DNA from: BS750m-G57 sp964607575
Lineage (GTDB): Bacteria > Planctomycetota > Phycisphaerae > SM23-33
Assembly: GCA_964607575.1 (NCBI GenBank)
Contig: CAZSLS010000007.1
Coordinates: forward strand, 1 to 64,000
Direction: 5' to 3'
Length of the DNA: 64,000 nucleotides
The position numbers were made by a program, and so were the translations under genes. The notes below the pieces were generated by a model. The model had not been told where the DNA came from. It saw only the letters and a list, made by a program, of their open reading frames with translations, and did no database searches. How positions within the stretch are numbered: position 1 is the stretch's first letter; every line of letters begins with the position of its first letter. This document shows positions 40,982 through 50,401 of the stretch, one piece after another.

Positions 40982-42022
40982 CTAGTATCGAAGAAGAACT
41001 TTGATCACCTCACCGCGTTTTACGGCGTCCAGGGCGTCGTTGATCTGTTCGAGGGGGAACTCGTGGGTTATGAACTCCTCGGCGGTGATTTTGCCTTCGC
41101 GGATCCAGTCGCACAGCGGACCCTGCGCCGCACTCTCGCGATGGCGCGTGGGCCATTGGTGGACGAACAGGTTGAAATTATACGGGCCATCGCCCTTGTT
41201 AATTGTAATCGTTTCGTCGGCGATTACACCGTAAACACCGATCGTTCCGCCCATCTTGATCAGGGGCAGAGCAGCGTTGATGATGGCCGGCGATCCTACC
41301 GCATCGATCACGGCGTCGAAAGGCTTGCCCCGCTTTTCGACTATGGCCTTGAGATCGTCGTCGGGAGTGAACACCTCATCGGCGCCCATCTCCAGCGCCT
41401 TTGCGCGCTTGTTGGCGAGCGGATCGACCGAGGCTACATAGCCCAGCCCAAGGAGTTTGGCGAATTTCACGAAACTCAGGCCCACCGGTCCGGCGCCAAA
41501 TACGAGAATATCGTCGCCTTCACCCAGTTGAAAATCGCCAAATCCGCCGTACACTTCGCGCCACGTGCAGAGCATTGCAGCCGCTTCAACGGAAATGTCG
41601 GCATCCACGGTGCGCTGGATCTCGTAGCACTCGAACCAACCGTGTTCCTCGTCGGCTACTCCGTCTTCGACCATCGCATCATGATCGTTGCAGAGCGTGT
41701 ATTCGCAGAAACCGCCCCATCCGGTGTTGTAATCGGGGTTGTCGAACTCGAACAGCAGCCCGCCGATCGCGCGGTCGCCAACCTTGAAATTTCGCACCTT
41801 CTCGCCGACGGCCTCGACAATACCCGCCACCTCATGACCTAGCACCAGCGGGTAGTTTTCCAGACCCATGCCGGGAAAATGTCCGGCCACCAGTTTTCCG
41901 TCGGTGGCGTTGCACAGGAACGCGGCCTCGCTCCGCACGAGGGCCTGGTAGGGCCCTACCTCGGGCTTGCCAACTTCGGCGATTTCAACCTTATCCGGCT
42001 CGATTACTACTACTGTTCGCAT
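40982..42022 (-). CDS. Zinc-dependent medium-chain dehydrogenase (polyol/threonine dehydrogenase-like)
   Basis: 346 residues. MDR features are the catalytic-zinc Cys in F-L-C-N-A-T-D near 37, G-H-E-V-A-G-I-V near 62, and an NAD-binding domain with V-F-G-A-G-P-V-G near 173. The four-cysteine structural zinc loop of classical alcohol dehydrogenases is not evident. The resemblance is to sorbitol/xylitol/threonine dehydrogenases. Followed by a xylulokinase-like kinase, it likely oxidises a polyol to a ketose. ATG 42022 has GGAGAATAATC upstream. It is the first gene of the second sugar operon. Confidence 0.87.
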   Translation of the reverse strand: MRTVVVIEPDKVEIAEVGKPEVGPYQALVRSEAAFLCNATDGKLVAGHFPGMGLENYPLVLGHEVAGIVEAVGEKVRNFKVGDRAIGGLLFEFDNPDYNTGWGGFCEYTLCNDHDAMVEDGVADEEHGWFECYEIQRTVDADISVEAAAMLCTWREVYGGFGDFQLGEGDDILVFGAGPVGLSFVKFAKLLGLGYVASVDPLANKRAKALEMGADEVFTPDDDLKAIVEKRGKPFDAVIDAVGSPAIINAALPLIKMGGTIGVYGVIADETITINKGDGPYNFNLFVHQWPTRHRESAAQGPLCDWIREGKITAEEFITHEFPLEQINDALDAVKRGEVIKVLLRY

Positions 42023-42126
42023 GATTATTCTCCTCGAATGCTGTTAGTCCCTGAACGCATTAGACCCCGTTTGACCGTAGATGTAAAGAGTTTCGATGAC
42101 ATTGCCCCATCTGCCGACGGAAACAG

Positions 42127-43236
<1,110 letters not shown>

Positions 43237-43247
43237 TATTCGTCCGT

Positions 43248-43610
43248 TCAAGTGCGGGTGTACGTGGAGCAGAGTTTCTCTTTGTTGAGTTTTCTGACGG
43301 CCTTTATGGCTTTAGCGTCGGCGCGTGCCTGTTTGTCGTCGGCAAGTGCGTCCATGGCCCACTTGATGGCGCCCCGGACGACCGGATCTCGGGACTCGGC
43401 GAGGCTGAAGTAGACCCATCGCCCCTCCTTTCGCGATTCGACCAGGCGTGCGTTGTGGAGAACGGCCATATGTTTGGAAACCGTAGACGGCGCCAGAGCG
43501 AGCATCTTTATGATCTGGCAGAGACACAACTCACCGCCCTGGAGGAACATAAGCGTACGAACGCGGTTTGGATCGGAAAGAGCTTTTGTAACGGCAAGGA
43601 AGTCTCGCAC
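43248..43610 (-). CDS. arsR: ArsR-family arsenite-responsive repressor
   Basis: 120 residues with a winged helix-turn-helix (about 5-75). The metalloid site is visible as E-L-C-L-C-Q at 27-32, the ELCVCDL-type pair C29/C31 on the DNA-recognition helix. Recognition helix P-S-T-V-S-K-H-M-A-V-L follows. It should repress arsR-acr3 until As(III) or Sb(III) binds. GTG 43610 is supported by TAGGAG 7 nt upstream. A near-consensus promoter and an inverted repeat lie immediately upstream. Confidence 0.93.
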   Translation of the reverse strand: MRDFLAVTKALSDPNRVRTLMFLQGGELCLCQIIKMLALAPSTVSKHMAVLHNARLVESRKEGRWVYFSLAESRDPVVRGAIKWAMDALADDKQARADAKAIKAVRKLNKEKLCSTYTRT

Positions 43611-43625
43611 GGTATTCTCCTATAC

Positions 43626-43641
43626 TTCGCCAATTAACGAA
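43626..43641 (-). promoter_or_regulatory. Candidate ArsR operator
   Basis: The dyad TTCGCCAATTAACGAA overlaps the expected transcription start and the edge of the -10 element of the arsR promoter. TTCG/CGAA arms around an AT centre fit ArsR-type autoregulatory sites. Confidence 0.6.
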
Positions 43642-43670
43642 TTATAGGTGAGCCCCACACAACTTGTCAA
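43641..43670 (-). promoter_or_regulatory. Consensus sigma-70 promoter of arsR-acr3
   Basis: On the minus strand, TTGACA (complement of 43665-43670) and TATAAT (complement of 43641-43646) are separated by 18 bp. Both hexamers are perfect, and the leader to the GTG start is about 25-30 nt. Confidence 0.8.
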
Positions 43671-43676
43671 CGCGCA

Positions 43677-43719
43677 TTTAGAAAGCGGACGCACGACATG
43701 CGTGCGTCCGCTTTCTAAA
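43677..43719 (-). terminator. 19-bp perfect stem-loop
   Basis: Arms 43677-43695 and 43701-43719 are perfect complements around the loop ACATG, starting 29 bp after the RhaT-like gene stop. The lower stem carries A/T runs, which can serve as the U-tract on both strands. It separates the RhaT-like gene from the arsR promoter. Confidence 0.75.
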
Positions 43720-43747
43720 ACACGTATTCAAATGTCAAACGGAACCG

Positions 43748-44776
43748 TCAACTCAACGCGTTACCGATCGAAACGATGATAATGCCTCCAATAAGCGTCC
43801 CAAGACCGATGAACATACACTTCTTGGACTCCGCGCTGGCGTCCTTCCACTCGCCGGTGAAGAACCCCAGACCGATACCCAGCAGCAGAGCGCCGGATTG
43901 GAAGATCGCAAATCCGACCGATGTGCCCAAGGGGCCCAGTTTCCACGCTCCCACGCCGTAGAAGAAAATACACAGGAAGTGCCCAACGGCCATGATGATC
44001 GCGAAGATGATATTCTTGGTCGAGCCCACGTTTTTGAAACCGCCCCACGTCTTGTTCTTGCACAGCATGATGACGGAGAAAGCAACGCTCGACAGGAAAC
44101 CGCCGATGAAGATCAGGTTCCAGACGGCCATGCCCTTCAACCAGTCGGGGTTCCCGAACTCCTTACCGGCCACTGTGGCGATATCCCCACCGATGTGGAA
44201 CGCGATGTTCAGACCCGAAGACAGCACGCCCGCGGTTACGCACACCAGCACACCCAGACCAATGTTGACTTTTTTTCCGCCGGCGTCATCGCCCCCGCCG
44301 CCTTGCCCTCTTTCGCGTATCACACCTGAGAAACCGTTAATCCCCACACCGCAAATACAGATGAGAATGCCTCCAATGACGACCATTCCGGGCAGCGTTG
44401 TGGCCATTTCGGCGCTTCCGAGGAAGAACGGGACAATCGAACCGACCAGCGCCATCGTTCCCATCGTCAGTGCATACCCAAGCGACAGTCCGAGCATTGA
44501 AAGCCCGTATCCCCAGCAGCAGAATCCGCAGCCCCACAGGAAGCCCAGCGCAATGACCCAGAAGATAACGGATCCGGGGATGTTGGCGTAGCTGGACCAT
44601 AACCCATTGACCGTGGCGCATGCGAATGCGACCGGCACGATCAGCATGGCGAAGAGGAAAAACGCGCCCCATGTATTTTCCCAGGCAAAGTTCTTGATGT
44701 ACTTGGAGGGCAGTGCGAATGTTCCAAGGAAAATCGCGCCCACTATCGTCCATCCAATTCCTACCATCGTATCCAT
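43748..44776 (-). CDS. RhaT-like sugar/proton symporter
   Basis: 342 residues with ten hydrophobic helices. The start G-I-G-W-T-I-V-G-A-I-F-L-G-T-F-A-L-P-S-K is typical of the L-rhamnose-proton symporter family (RhaT, PF06379), as are the W-G-x-G-F-C-C-W-G-Y-G segment and the glycine-rich helices after it. It imports rhamnose or a related sugar. No rhamnose isomerase, rhamnulokinase or aldolase of the rha type is present in the window. It follows the propeller lipoprotein gene on the same strand after 76 bp and ends at a strong stem-loop. Confidence 0.85.
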   Translation of the reverse strand: MDTMVGIGWTIVGAIFLGTFALPSKYIKNFAWENTWGAFFLFAMLIVPVAFACATVNGLWSSYANIPGSVIFWVIALGFLWGCGFCCWGYGLSMLGLSLGYALTMGTMALVGSIVPFFLGSAEMATTLPGMVVIGGILICICGVGINGFSGVIRERGQGGGGDDAGGKKVNIGLGVLVCVTAGVLSSGLNIAFHIGGDIATVAGKEFGNPDWLKGMAVWNLIFIGGFLSSVAFSVIMLCKNKTWGGFKNVGSTKNIIFAIIMAVGHFLCIFFYGVGAWKLGPLGTSVGFAIFQSGALLLGIGLGFFTGEWKDASAESKKCMFIGLGTLIGGIIIVSIGNALS

Positions 44777-44852
44777 CGTACCACCAACCTTTCGGGTAAC
44801 TGTCTATTCGGAATGATGTTAATTGTCGGTGTCGCGGTCGACTGTGCGAGTT

Positions 44853-46049
44853 TTACTTTATCTCCAGCGTGACCATAGTATGCGGTTTGTCGTGACCGGT
44901 GTTGACTTTGTCCGGGCCGGTGACCATGTCGAAGCAGGTCACCACCAATTTTCCGTTCCAGACAATCGGCTCGCCGGGCTGATCGAGCAGTCCGCCCTTA
45001 CCGTCGGTGTCGCCGTTCTGCGCCATCACGGTGATCGTACCGCACGGTTCGACCTTCGCTACGGCGTTGTTGGAGAAGTCCGCCACGTAGATATTATCGT
45101 CCTTGTCGATACCGATTCCGTCGGTGGTGCGCATTTTGGCTTTGGTCGCCTTGGCGAGGAACCCGTCGACCTTCGGATCGAGGGTGTAGTCGTGGTCGGT
45201 CTTGGCGAAGATCGTGCTACCGGCGACTTTACCGTCGGCGTCGAACGTGATCTTGTGAAGAGCCCCGTCACCGAAGTTGCCCACGAACAGGTTTCCCTTG
45301 GAGTCGAATACGATCCCGTCGAGACCGTATTGGCAGTGCTTGTTGAGCGTGGGGAACGAGGCGATGATCTGCTTGTCTTCCAGCGTATTGGTAACCGTGA
45401 TGTCCTTACCGTCAGCGGGGAAGACATACACCGCACTGGTCACCAGACCGTCTTCACGCTTAACCTTAGGTAGCATCGAAACCGTAACGTACAACTTACC
45501 GTCGCGGTACCGCAGGCCGTTGGGATGCGATATCCCGCCGGCGACCGTGACGGTCTCGACGATCTTGTCGCCTTCGACCTTCAGGCGGAGGATGCGCCCC
45601 TGGTTTCGTTCACCGTCCTTGCCATTCCCGTCAGGCCAGTTCTGGTTATCTGAAATATAGAGCGCCCCGTCGGGTCCTATCGTCAGGCCCATCGGGCAGG
45701 CGCGCCCGGTGGCTTCCAGTACGGGCGAGTCGAACCACTTGGTGACCTTACCATCCGGCGAGATCTTGATCACGCATCCCGGCTGGGAGCCCTTGGTCGC
45801 GTCCTTCGCGTAGCTGCCGTAGTTCGGGCAGGCAACGATGAGGTTCCCGTCCTTGTCGATGTCCATTCCGTCGGGGGTCAGGCAGAACTCGGGCAGTTCG
45901 ACCAGGAGTTTGGGAGTCTGCAGATTCGACGATGTATCGTTGCCCCCGCCTGACGGCCCGTTGCTCGGTGGTTTCTTGCAGCCGGAAACAAGAATCAGCG
46001 CAACGGCGGCGAGTGTCAGAGTCCTGACGTATCGGGTTCGATCAAACAT
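44853..46049 (-). CDS. Beta-propeller lipoprotein (SMP-30/NHL-like)
   Basis: 398 residues from ATG 46049, with AGGAGACGCC upstream. The signal sequence ends in the lipobox V-S-G-C, then K-K-P-P and a Gly/Ser linker, so the protein is lipid-anchored and exported. The rest contains propeller blades of the pattern D-x-D-G-N-L-(I/F/Y)-V-A-(C/G/D), for instance near D-G-M-D-I-D-K-D-G-N-L-I-V-A and D-G-I-G-I-D-K-D-D-N-I-Y-V-A. It may be a sugar lactonase or a binding/scaffold protein. No catalytic set could be assigned with confidence. It lies between the DeoC operon and the RhaT-like permease gene. Confidence 0.78.
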   Translation of the reverse strand: MFDRTRYVRTLTLAAVALILVSGCKKPPSNGPSGGGNDTSSNLQTPKLLVELPEFCLTPDGMDIDKDGNLIVACPNYGSYAKDATKGSQPGCVIKISPDGKVTKWFDSPVLEATGRACPMGLTIGPDGALYISDNQNWPDGNGKDGERNQGRILRLKVEGDKIVETVTVAGGISHPNGLRYRDGKLYVTVSMLPKVKREDGLVTSAVYVFPADGKDITVTNTLEDKQIIASFPTLNKHCQYGLDGIVFDSKGNLFVGNFGDGALHKITFDADGKVAGSTIFAKTDHDYTLDPKVDGFLAKATKAKMRTTDGIGIDKDDNIYVADFSNNAVAKVEPCGTITVMAQNGDTDGKGGLLDQPGEPIVWNGKLVVTCFDMVTGPDKVNTGHDKPHTMVTLEIK

Positions 46050-46188
46050 GGCGTCTCCTTTGATTTTACGAGCGACAGGGGCTCGGCCGACACAGCTTGC
46101 CCCGTACAACTCAGCGACCAGATCAGAACATACAAGCTAAGTGCGCCGGATTCAATGATGGAATATGGGAAAGTTGGGCTCCAAGGCT

Positions 46189-46914
46189 CTACGGTCCGGA
46201 ATCCACCGTATCGAACTGGACGACGCCGTTTGGCAATGCGTCGGCCTGGTCGAGTATTGCGTTTTCCCGCCCGAGTCCCAGGCCGAAGCGCCTGGCGCCG
46301 CGGCGGTACATCTCCACGAGCGTTTCGATGTCGCGAATACCCCCCGAGGCCTTTATCCCCACCGCATCGCCCACGACGCTCTTGATCAGGGTGATGTTCT
46401 CCAGGGTCGCTCCGGTCGGCGTCCAGCCCGTGCCCGTTTTGACAAACGCCGCCCCGCCGCGAACGCACAACTCGGCGGCTTGGCGGATCTGATCGTCGCT
46501 GAGGTAGTGGCATTCGATGATTACCTTCACCGGCAGGCCGGACGCGGCGTCGACCACGCCTCGGATATCATCGAGACAATAGTCGCTGGCGCCCGAGAGC
46601 AGTTTGCCGATATCGACGACCATGTCGATCTCGTCGCACCCTGCCTCGACGAGGTGCTTCGTTTCGGCAATCTTGGTTTGCGGTAGAGAAGCGCCCGACG
46701 GGAACGCCACGTTCCCCCCGATCCCGACGTCATCGGCGCCGGCGAGCAATTCCTTTATCAGCGGAATCCAACTCGAGAGCGTTGTAGCCACGCACGGGCG
46801 GATTTCCATCGCTCGCTTCGCCAGGGCGCGAACCCTCGTTTCGACATCGTCGCACTGGACGACGCTGAGATCTATCATCCTGGCGATATCTTTGCTGGTC
46901 AGCGTGACTTTCAT
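46189..46914 (-). CDS. deoC: Deoxyribose-phosphate aldolase family (DeoC), second copy of the operon
   Basis: 241 residues. Class I aldolase features are present: aspartate in E-I-D-M-V-V, the Schiff-base lysine in F-V-K-T-G-T-G-W and the second lysine in I-K-A-S-G-G-I-R-D. The C-terminal phosphate loop reads R-F-G-L-G-L-G-R rather than the R-x-G-(A/T)-S-S of DeoC, so the substrate may differ. Family reaction: 2-deoxyribose 5-phosphate to acetaldehyde and glyceraldehyde 3-phosphate. It starts 5 bp after the kinase stop. Confidence 0.87.
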   Translation of the reverse strand: MKVTLTSKDIARMIDLSVVQCDDVETRVRALAKRAMEIRPCVATTLSSWIPLIKELLAGADDVGIGGNVAFPSGASLPQTKIAETKHLVEAGCDEIDMVVDIGKLLSGASDYCLDDIRGVVDAASGLPVKVIIECHYLSDDQIRQAAELCVRGGAAFVKTGTGWTPTGATLENITLIKSVVGDAVGIKASGGIRDIETLVEMYRRGARRFGLGLGRENAILDQADALPNGVVQFDTVDSGP

Positions 46915-46919
46915 ATTGC

Positions 46920-48461
46920 CTACTCGATCCGGGCGAACATGTCGCCGATTTGGGCCTGATCTTGGCTGAGTTTTTCGAAAATCTCCGTCAACGGAGCGTA
47001 CCGCGCCTGATTAGCGGGCAAGGGTTTTCTGACGTCCTGGACCTCGTGTATCTCGTCGATTTTCGAGAAGTCGTCCCACAAACCTGCGCCCACCATCGCC
47101 ACGGCCGCGGCGCCGAGAGCGGCGGCCTGCTGGCCGATATTCGTCCTGACCATATCCTTGTCGTAGAGGTCCGCATATATTTGCATCCAGAGGTCCGAAC
47201 GGCTTCCACCGCCAACCGCGATCATCTCGCCGCGGAGATTGGTAATTCGCTCGAGCGCTTTGAGGGCCAATTGCAGGCTCATGGCGACACCTTCCATCGT
47301 CGCGCGGATCAGGTCGCCCTGCGTGTCGCCCAGGTCAAGATTCACGAACGCTCCGCGTACGTTGGGGCTGGAGTCGAGCGACGACCCGCCGGCTAGCGTG
47401 GGCAGGAACATCGTGGCGTTGGCTCCGATGTCGGAATCTTCCGCCATGCGGAGCATCAGATCGTATGTGCTGACACCTTCTGCCTCGGCGGCCGCGTCCA
47501 GATTCGTGCAAAGTTGCTCGCGGACCCATCTGAATGACGATCCGGTCGAGAACACGCCCAGAGCGGATGTGAACTTGCCGGGCACGACGTGGGTGAATAC
47601 GTACGGGCGGGTCTCTTCGTCCAGAAGCGGTTTGGCGGAGGTTACGGCTATCCAGCTCGAGGAGCCCATCGAGTTGTAGCAGTCGCCCTCGTTGTGGGCT
47701 CGGGCGCCCAGCGCCATGCACGAATTGTCGACCCCACCGGCGACTACCTTGACGCTCTGGGGCAGGGACAGTTCGTCGGCGGCCTGCGGGGTAAGCACGC
47801 CAAGTACTTCCGTGGAGGGCACGATCTTCGGGAATATCCCCGGATCCAATCCGCTTGCGGCGATGAGCTGGTCGGAGTACTTCCAGCCGACCAGATCGTA
47901 GACCCCGCTGCCGGAGGCGTAGGAGTAGTCGGTGGCTGTAACGCCGGTCATGCGGAAGTTGATATAGTCCTTCGTACCGATGACCTTGTCGATCCTCGCG
48001 AAGAGGTCGGGCTCGTTATCTCGCAGCCACATGATCTTGAAAACAGTGTACAGCGGAGGGGGAAATCCGTTGCCCGTGGTCAGGTACCACTGCGATTCGG
48101 GCACGTTGGCGAAGAATTCCGCCGGCTGGGTATCGGGGCGGGAATCCGACCAGATGGGCACGTCCCGGCGGAGAAGTTGCCCGTCGGCGTCGAGCGGGAC
48201 AACGCCCAGGCTGTGCCCGGAAATCCCGATCGCCACGATATCGTCGCGGTCGATGTCCGAGGCGGACAGAAGCTGTCGCGTACTTGCGACGACCGAAGCC
48301 CACCAGTCCTCGGGCCTCTGCTCGTGCCACCCCGCCTGAGGATAGCGCGTTTCGTAGGATGCGAAGTGGTCGGCCTGGCAGCGGCCTTGGGCGTCGTAGA
48401 GCGATGCCTTCGTCCCGCCGGTCCCGAAGTCATATGCGATAACATGTTTTGATTCCGCCAT
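46920..48461 (-). CDS. FGGY-family carbohydrate kinase
   Basis: 513 residues. The phosphate-binding start is I-A-Y-D-F-G-T-G-G-T-K-A, with E-Q-R-P-E-D-W-W near 49, the substrate aspartate region V-A-G-G-V-D-N-S and the C-terminal signature V-G-G-G-S-R-S-D-L-W-M-Q-I. Among FGGY kinases it resembles xylulokinase, but its neighbours are two DeoC aldolases rather than pentose-pathway enzymes. It probably phosphorylates the sugar delivered by the ABC importer. It is only moderately similar to the kinase at 39459-40949, so the two are unlikely to be recent duplicates. Confidence 0.88.
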   Translation of the reverse strand: MAESKHVIAYDFGTGGTKASLYDAQGRCQADHFASYETRYPQAGWHEQRPEDWWASVVASTRQLLSASDIDRDDIVAIGISGHSLGVVPLDADGQLLRRDVPIWSDSRPDTQPAEFFANVPESQWYLTTGNGFPPPLYTVFKIMWLRDNEPDLFARIDKVIGTKDYINFRMTGVTATDYSYASGSGVYDLVGWKYSDQLIAASGLDPGIFPKIVPSTEVLGVLTPQAADELSLPQSVKVVAGGVDNSCMALGARAHNEGDCYNSMGSSSWIAVTSAKPLLDEETRPYVFTHVVPGKFTSALGVFSTGSSFRWVREQLCTNLDAAAEAEGVSTYDLMLRMAEDSDIGANATMFLPTLAGGSSLDSSPNVRGAFVNLDLGDTQGDLIRATMEGVAMSLQLALKALERITNLRGEMIAVGGGSRSDLWMQIYADLYDKDMVRTNIGQQAAALGAAAVAMVGAGLWDDFSKIDEIHEVQDVRKPLPANQARYAPLTEIFEKLSQDQAQIGDMFARIE

Positions 48462-48482
48462 TTGCGTATCCTGTTTGTATTC

Positions 48483-49166
48483 TCAAGCCGATTTGGCTGC
48501 GTCGCGCAGGATTGCCTCAGCCGTGCGAACGCCAATACCGAATCGTCTGGCGCCGAGTTCATATAGCGTCAGCAGCGTCTGGAGATCCCTTACCCCACCG
48601 GCGGCTTTAACCAGACATCTTTCGCCCACGGTCTGCTTGATCAGGGCGATGTTCTCCGGGGTGGCGCCGCTCGGCGCCCAGCCCGTGCCCGTTTTCACAA
48701 ACCTCACGCCCGCATCCGCGCAGATGTCCGATGCCCTGACGATCTCGTCATCGGTGAGATAGTGACATTCGAGGATGACCTTGACCGGCACGTGGGCGGA
48801 TTCTTCGATGACCGCATCGATATCGGCACGGACCAGATCGTAGTTACCGGCCTTGAGCCAGGCGATGTTGATCGCGACATCGATCTCGCCGCATCCCATG
48901 TCAATCAGCTCTCTGGTCTCCGCCACTTTGATGGCCGTTGTCTGCCCGCCGCTCGGAAAGCCCGCCGCCCCGCCGGCGAGGATATCGGGCCGATCGGACA
49001 GCAGTTCGACCAGCAGCGGTGTATGAGCGGGCAGAGCGATTACGCAGATGCAGTTGTGTTCCTTGGCCAGTTCCGCCGCCGCGCGGAGTTCGTCTATGGT
49101 GCTGTCGGCCCGCACGGTGCTTATGTCGATCATCCCGGCGATTTCTCGTGGCGTAAGCATTCCCAT
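48483..49166 (-). CDS. deoC: Deoxyribose-phosphate aldolase family (DeoC), first copy of the operon
   Basis: 227 residues from ATG 49166, two bases after the dehydrogenase stop; a second ATG lies at 49160. The catalytic residues are intact: aspartate in E-I-D-V-A-I-N, Schiff-base lysine in F-V-K-T-G-T-G-W and V-K-A-A-G-G-V-R-D. As in the other copy, the C-terminal Ser-Ser phosphate loop is replaced, here by R-F-G-I-G-V-R-T. The copies are clearly divergent in sequence, suggesting different substrates or a hetero-oligomer. The kinase gene follows after 21 bp. Confidence 0.87.
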   Translation of the reverse strand: MGMLTPREIAGMIDISTVRADSTIDELRAAAELAKEHNCICVIALPAHTPLLVELLSDRPDILAGGAAGFPSGGQTTAIKVAETRELIDMGCGEIDVAINIAWLKAGNYDLVRADIDAVIEESAHVPVKVILECHYLTDDEIVRASDICADAGVRFVKTGTGWAPSGATPENIALIKQTVGERCLVKAAGGVRDLQTLLTLYELGARRFGIGVRTAEAILRDAAKSA

Positions 49167-49168
49167 TC

Positions 49169-50371
49169 TCACAAGGCCTTTCTCAGTACGTCCAGCAGGT
49201 CGTCGCGGCTGACCGGCGGATTGCACGCCAGTTGCCCGTCTGCGCCGAAGCTCACTCGTGCCACGCCGTCAATGATCTCGGCGAGATCGTCTTCGGTGAC
49301 GTTGACTTCGCCCAGGTGCGTCGGGGCTCCAATAGCTTCGAGAAATCCGCGGAACTTCGCGACGCCCTCATCGATTATCTCCTGATCGCTTTTGCCCGCC
49401 GGGTCCACGTCCATCACGCGCCTGGCGAATCGCAGGTACTGCTCGCCTCGCCGATCTTTGAAGGTCTCCATCCACGCAGCCATTATTATCGACAGCGACG
49501 CGCCGTGATTGACACCGTGGCGGGCGGTGAGCTGGTGTCCGACCTGGTGCATCGGCGTCCATCCGTCGCCGGGATACGACCAACCGTTGATCGCGCAGGT
49601 TGAGGCCCAGGAGAGATTCGCCCGGGCCTCGATGTTGCCGGGATTATCCAGGACCTTCGTTACGTTCTCGATCACGGTTCGCATCACGCCTTCCTGGAAG
49701 TAGTGCTGCAGCGGCGTATCCGGTTGGGAATTGATGTATATTTCCAGTACGTGCGAGATTGTGTCGGCAGCCGCACACGCAGTCAGCAGCGGCGGCAGGG
49801 ACACGGTCAGTTCGGGGTCGATGATTGCGGTTTTTGGGAAAATACACTCTGCCCAGATGTACGATTTTTCCTTGAGTTCGGCGTTGGAGAGCACCGAGCA
49901 CATATTCATTTCGCTACCGGTGGCGGGCAGGGTGGGGATCATCAGCATCGCCAGGGCGTCGGCAGGCGGGCTGATTTCATCTGCGCCGGACCCGTCGTGG
50001 CGGTGATAGACCATGTTCCACAGGTCGCCATCGCAATAGACGCCGGCGGCGATGGCCTTGGCTGCGTCCATAACGCTACCGCCCCCTACCGCCAGCACGC
50101 AATCGCAACCCTCTCGCTTCGCCAGTTCCACTCCCGCGGCGACCATAGACACTTCGGGATTGTCGCGGACTTTGAAGAAATCCACCGTCTCGACGCCCTC
50201 GGCGCGGATCATGTCCCGGATTCTGTCGAGCAGTTCGGCCAGGAAGGCATGGTCTTCGTAGGAGACGACGAGTACCTTCTTACCGAGTTTGGCGACTTCG
50301 GACCCGGCGCATGCGACCTTGCCCGCTCCGAAAATAACTCTGACGGGGTTGTAGAACTCAAACGTGTACAT
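49169..50371 (-). CDS. Iron-containing alcohol dehydrogenase
   Basis: 400 residues, group III alcohol dehydrogenase. The nucleotide-binding G-G-G-S-V-M-D-A-A-K lies near 95-104. Metal ligands are visible as the aspartate in A-A-A-D-T-I-S-H and histidines in W-T-P-M-H-Q-V-G-H-Q-L-T-A and H-G-V-N-H-G. The sequence resembles NAD(P)H-dependent butanol/aldehyde reductases of the BDH/YqhD type. Next to DeoC aldolases it would reduce the aldehyde product (acetaldehyde, lactaldehyde or similar) and recycle NAD(P). The permease gene ends 30 bp upstream. Confidence 0.92.
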   Translation of the reverse strand: MYTFEFYNPVRVIFGAGKVACAGSEVAKLGKKVLVVSYEDHAFLAELLDRIRDMIRAEGVETVDFFKVRDNPEVSMVAAGVELAKREGCDCVLAVGGGSVMDAAKAIAAGVYCDGDLWNMVYHRHDGSGADEISPPADALAMLMIPTLPATGSEMNMCSVLSNAELKEKSYIWAECIFPKTAIIDPELTVSLPPLLTACAAADTISHVLEIYINSQPDTPLQHYFQEGVMRTVIENVTKVLDNPGNIEARANLSWASTCAINGWSYPGDGWTPMHQVGHQLTARHGVNHGASLSIIMAAWMETFKDRRGEQYLRFARRVMDVDPAGKSDQEIIDEGVAKFRGFLEAIGAPTHLGEVNVTEDDLAEIIDGVARVSFGADGQLACNPPVSRDDLLDVLRKAL

Positions 50372-50401
50372 GGATCGTTCCTTTCGGGTCGTTGCGGGCG
50401 C

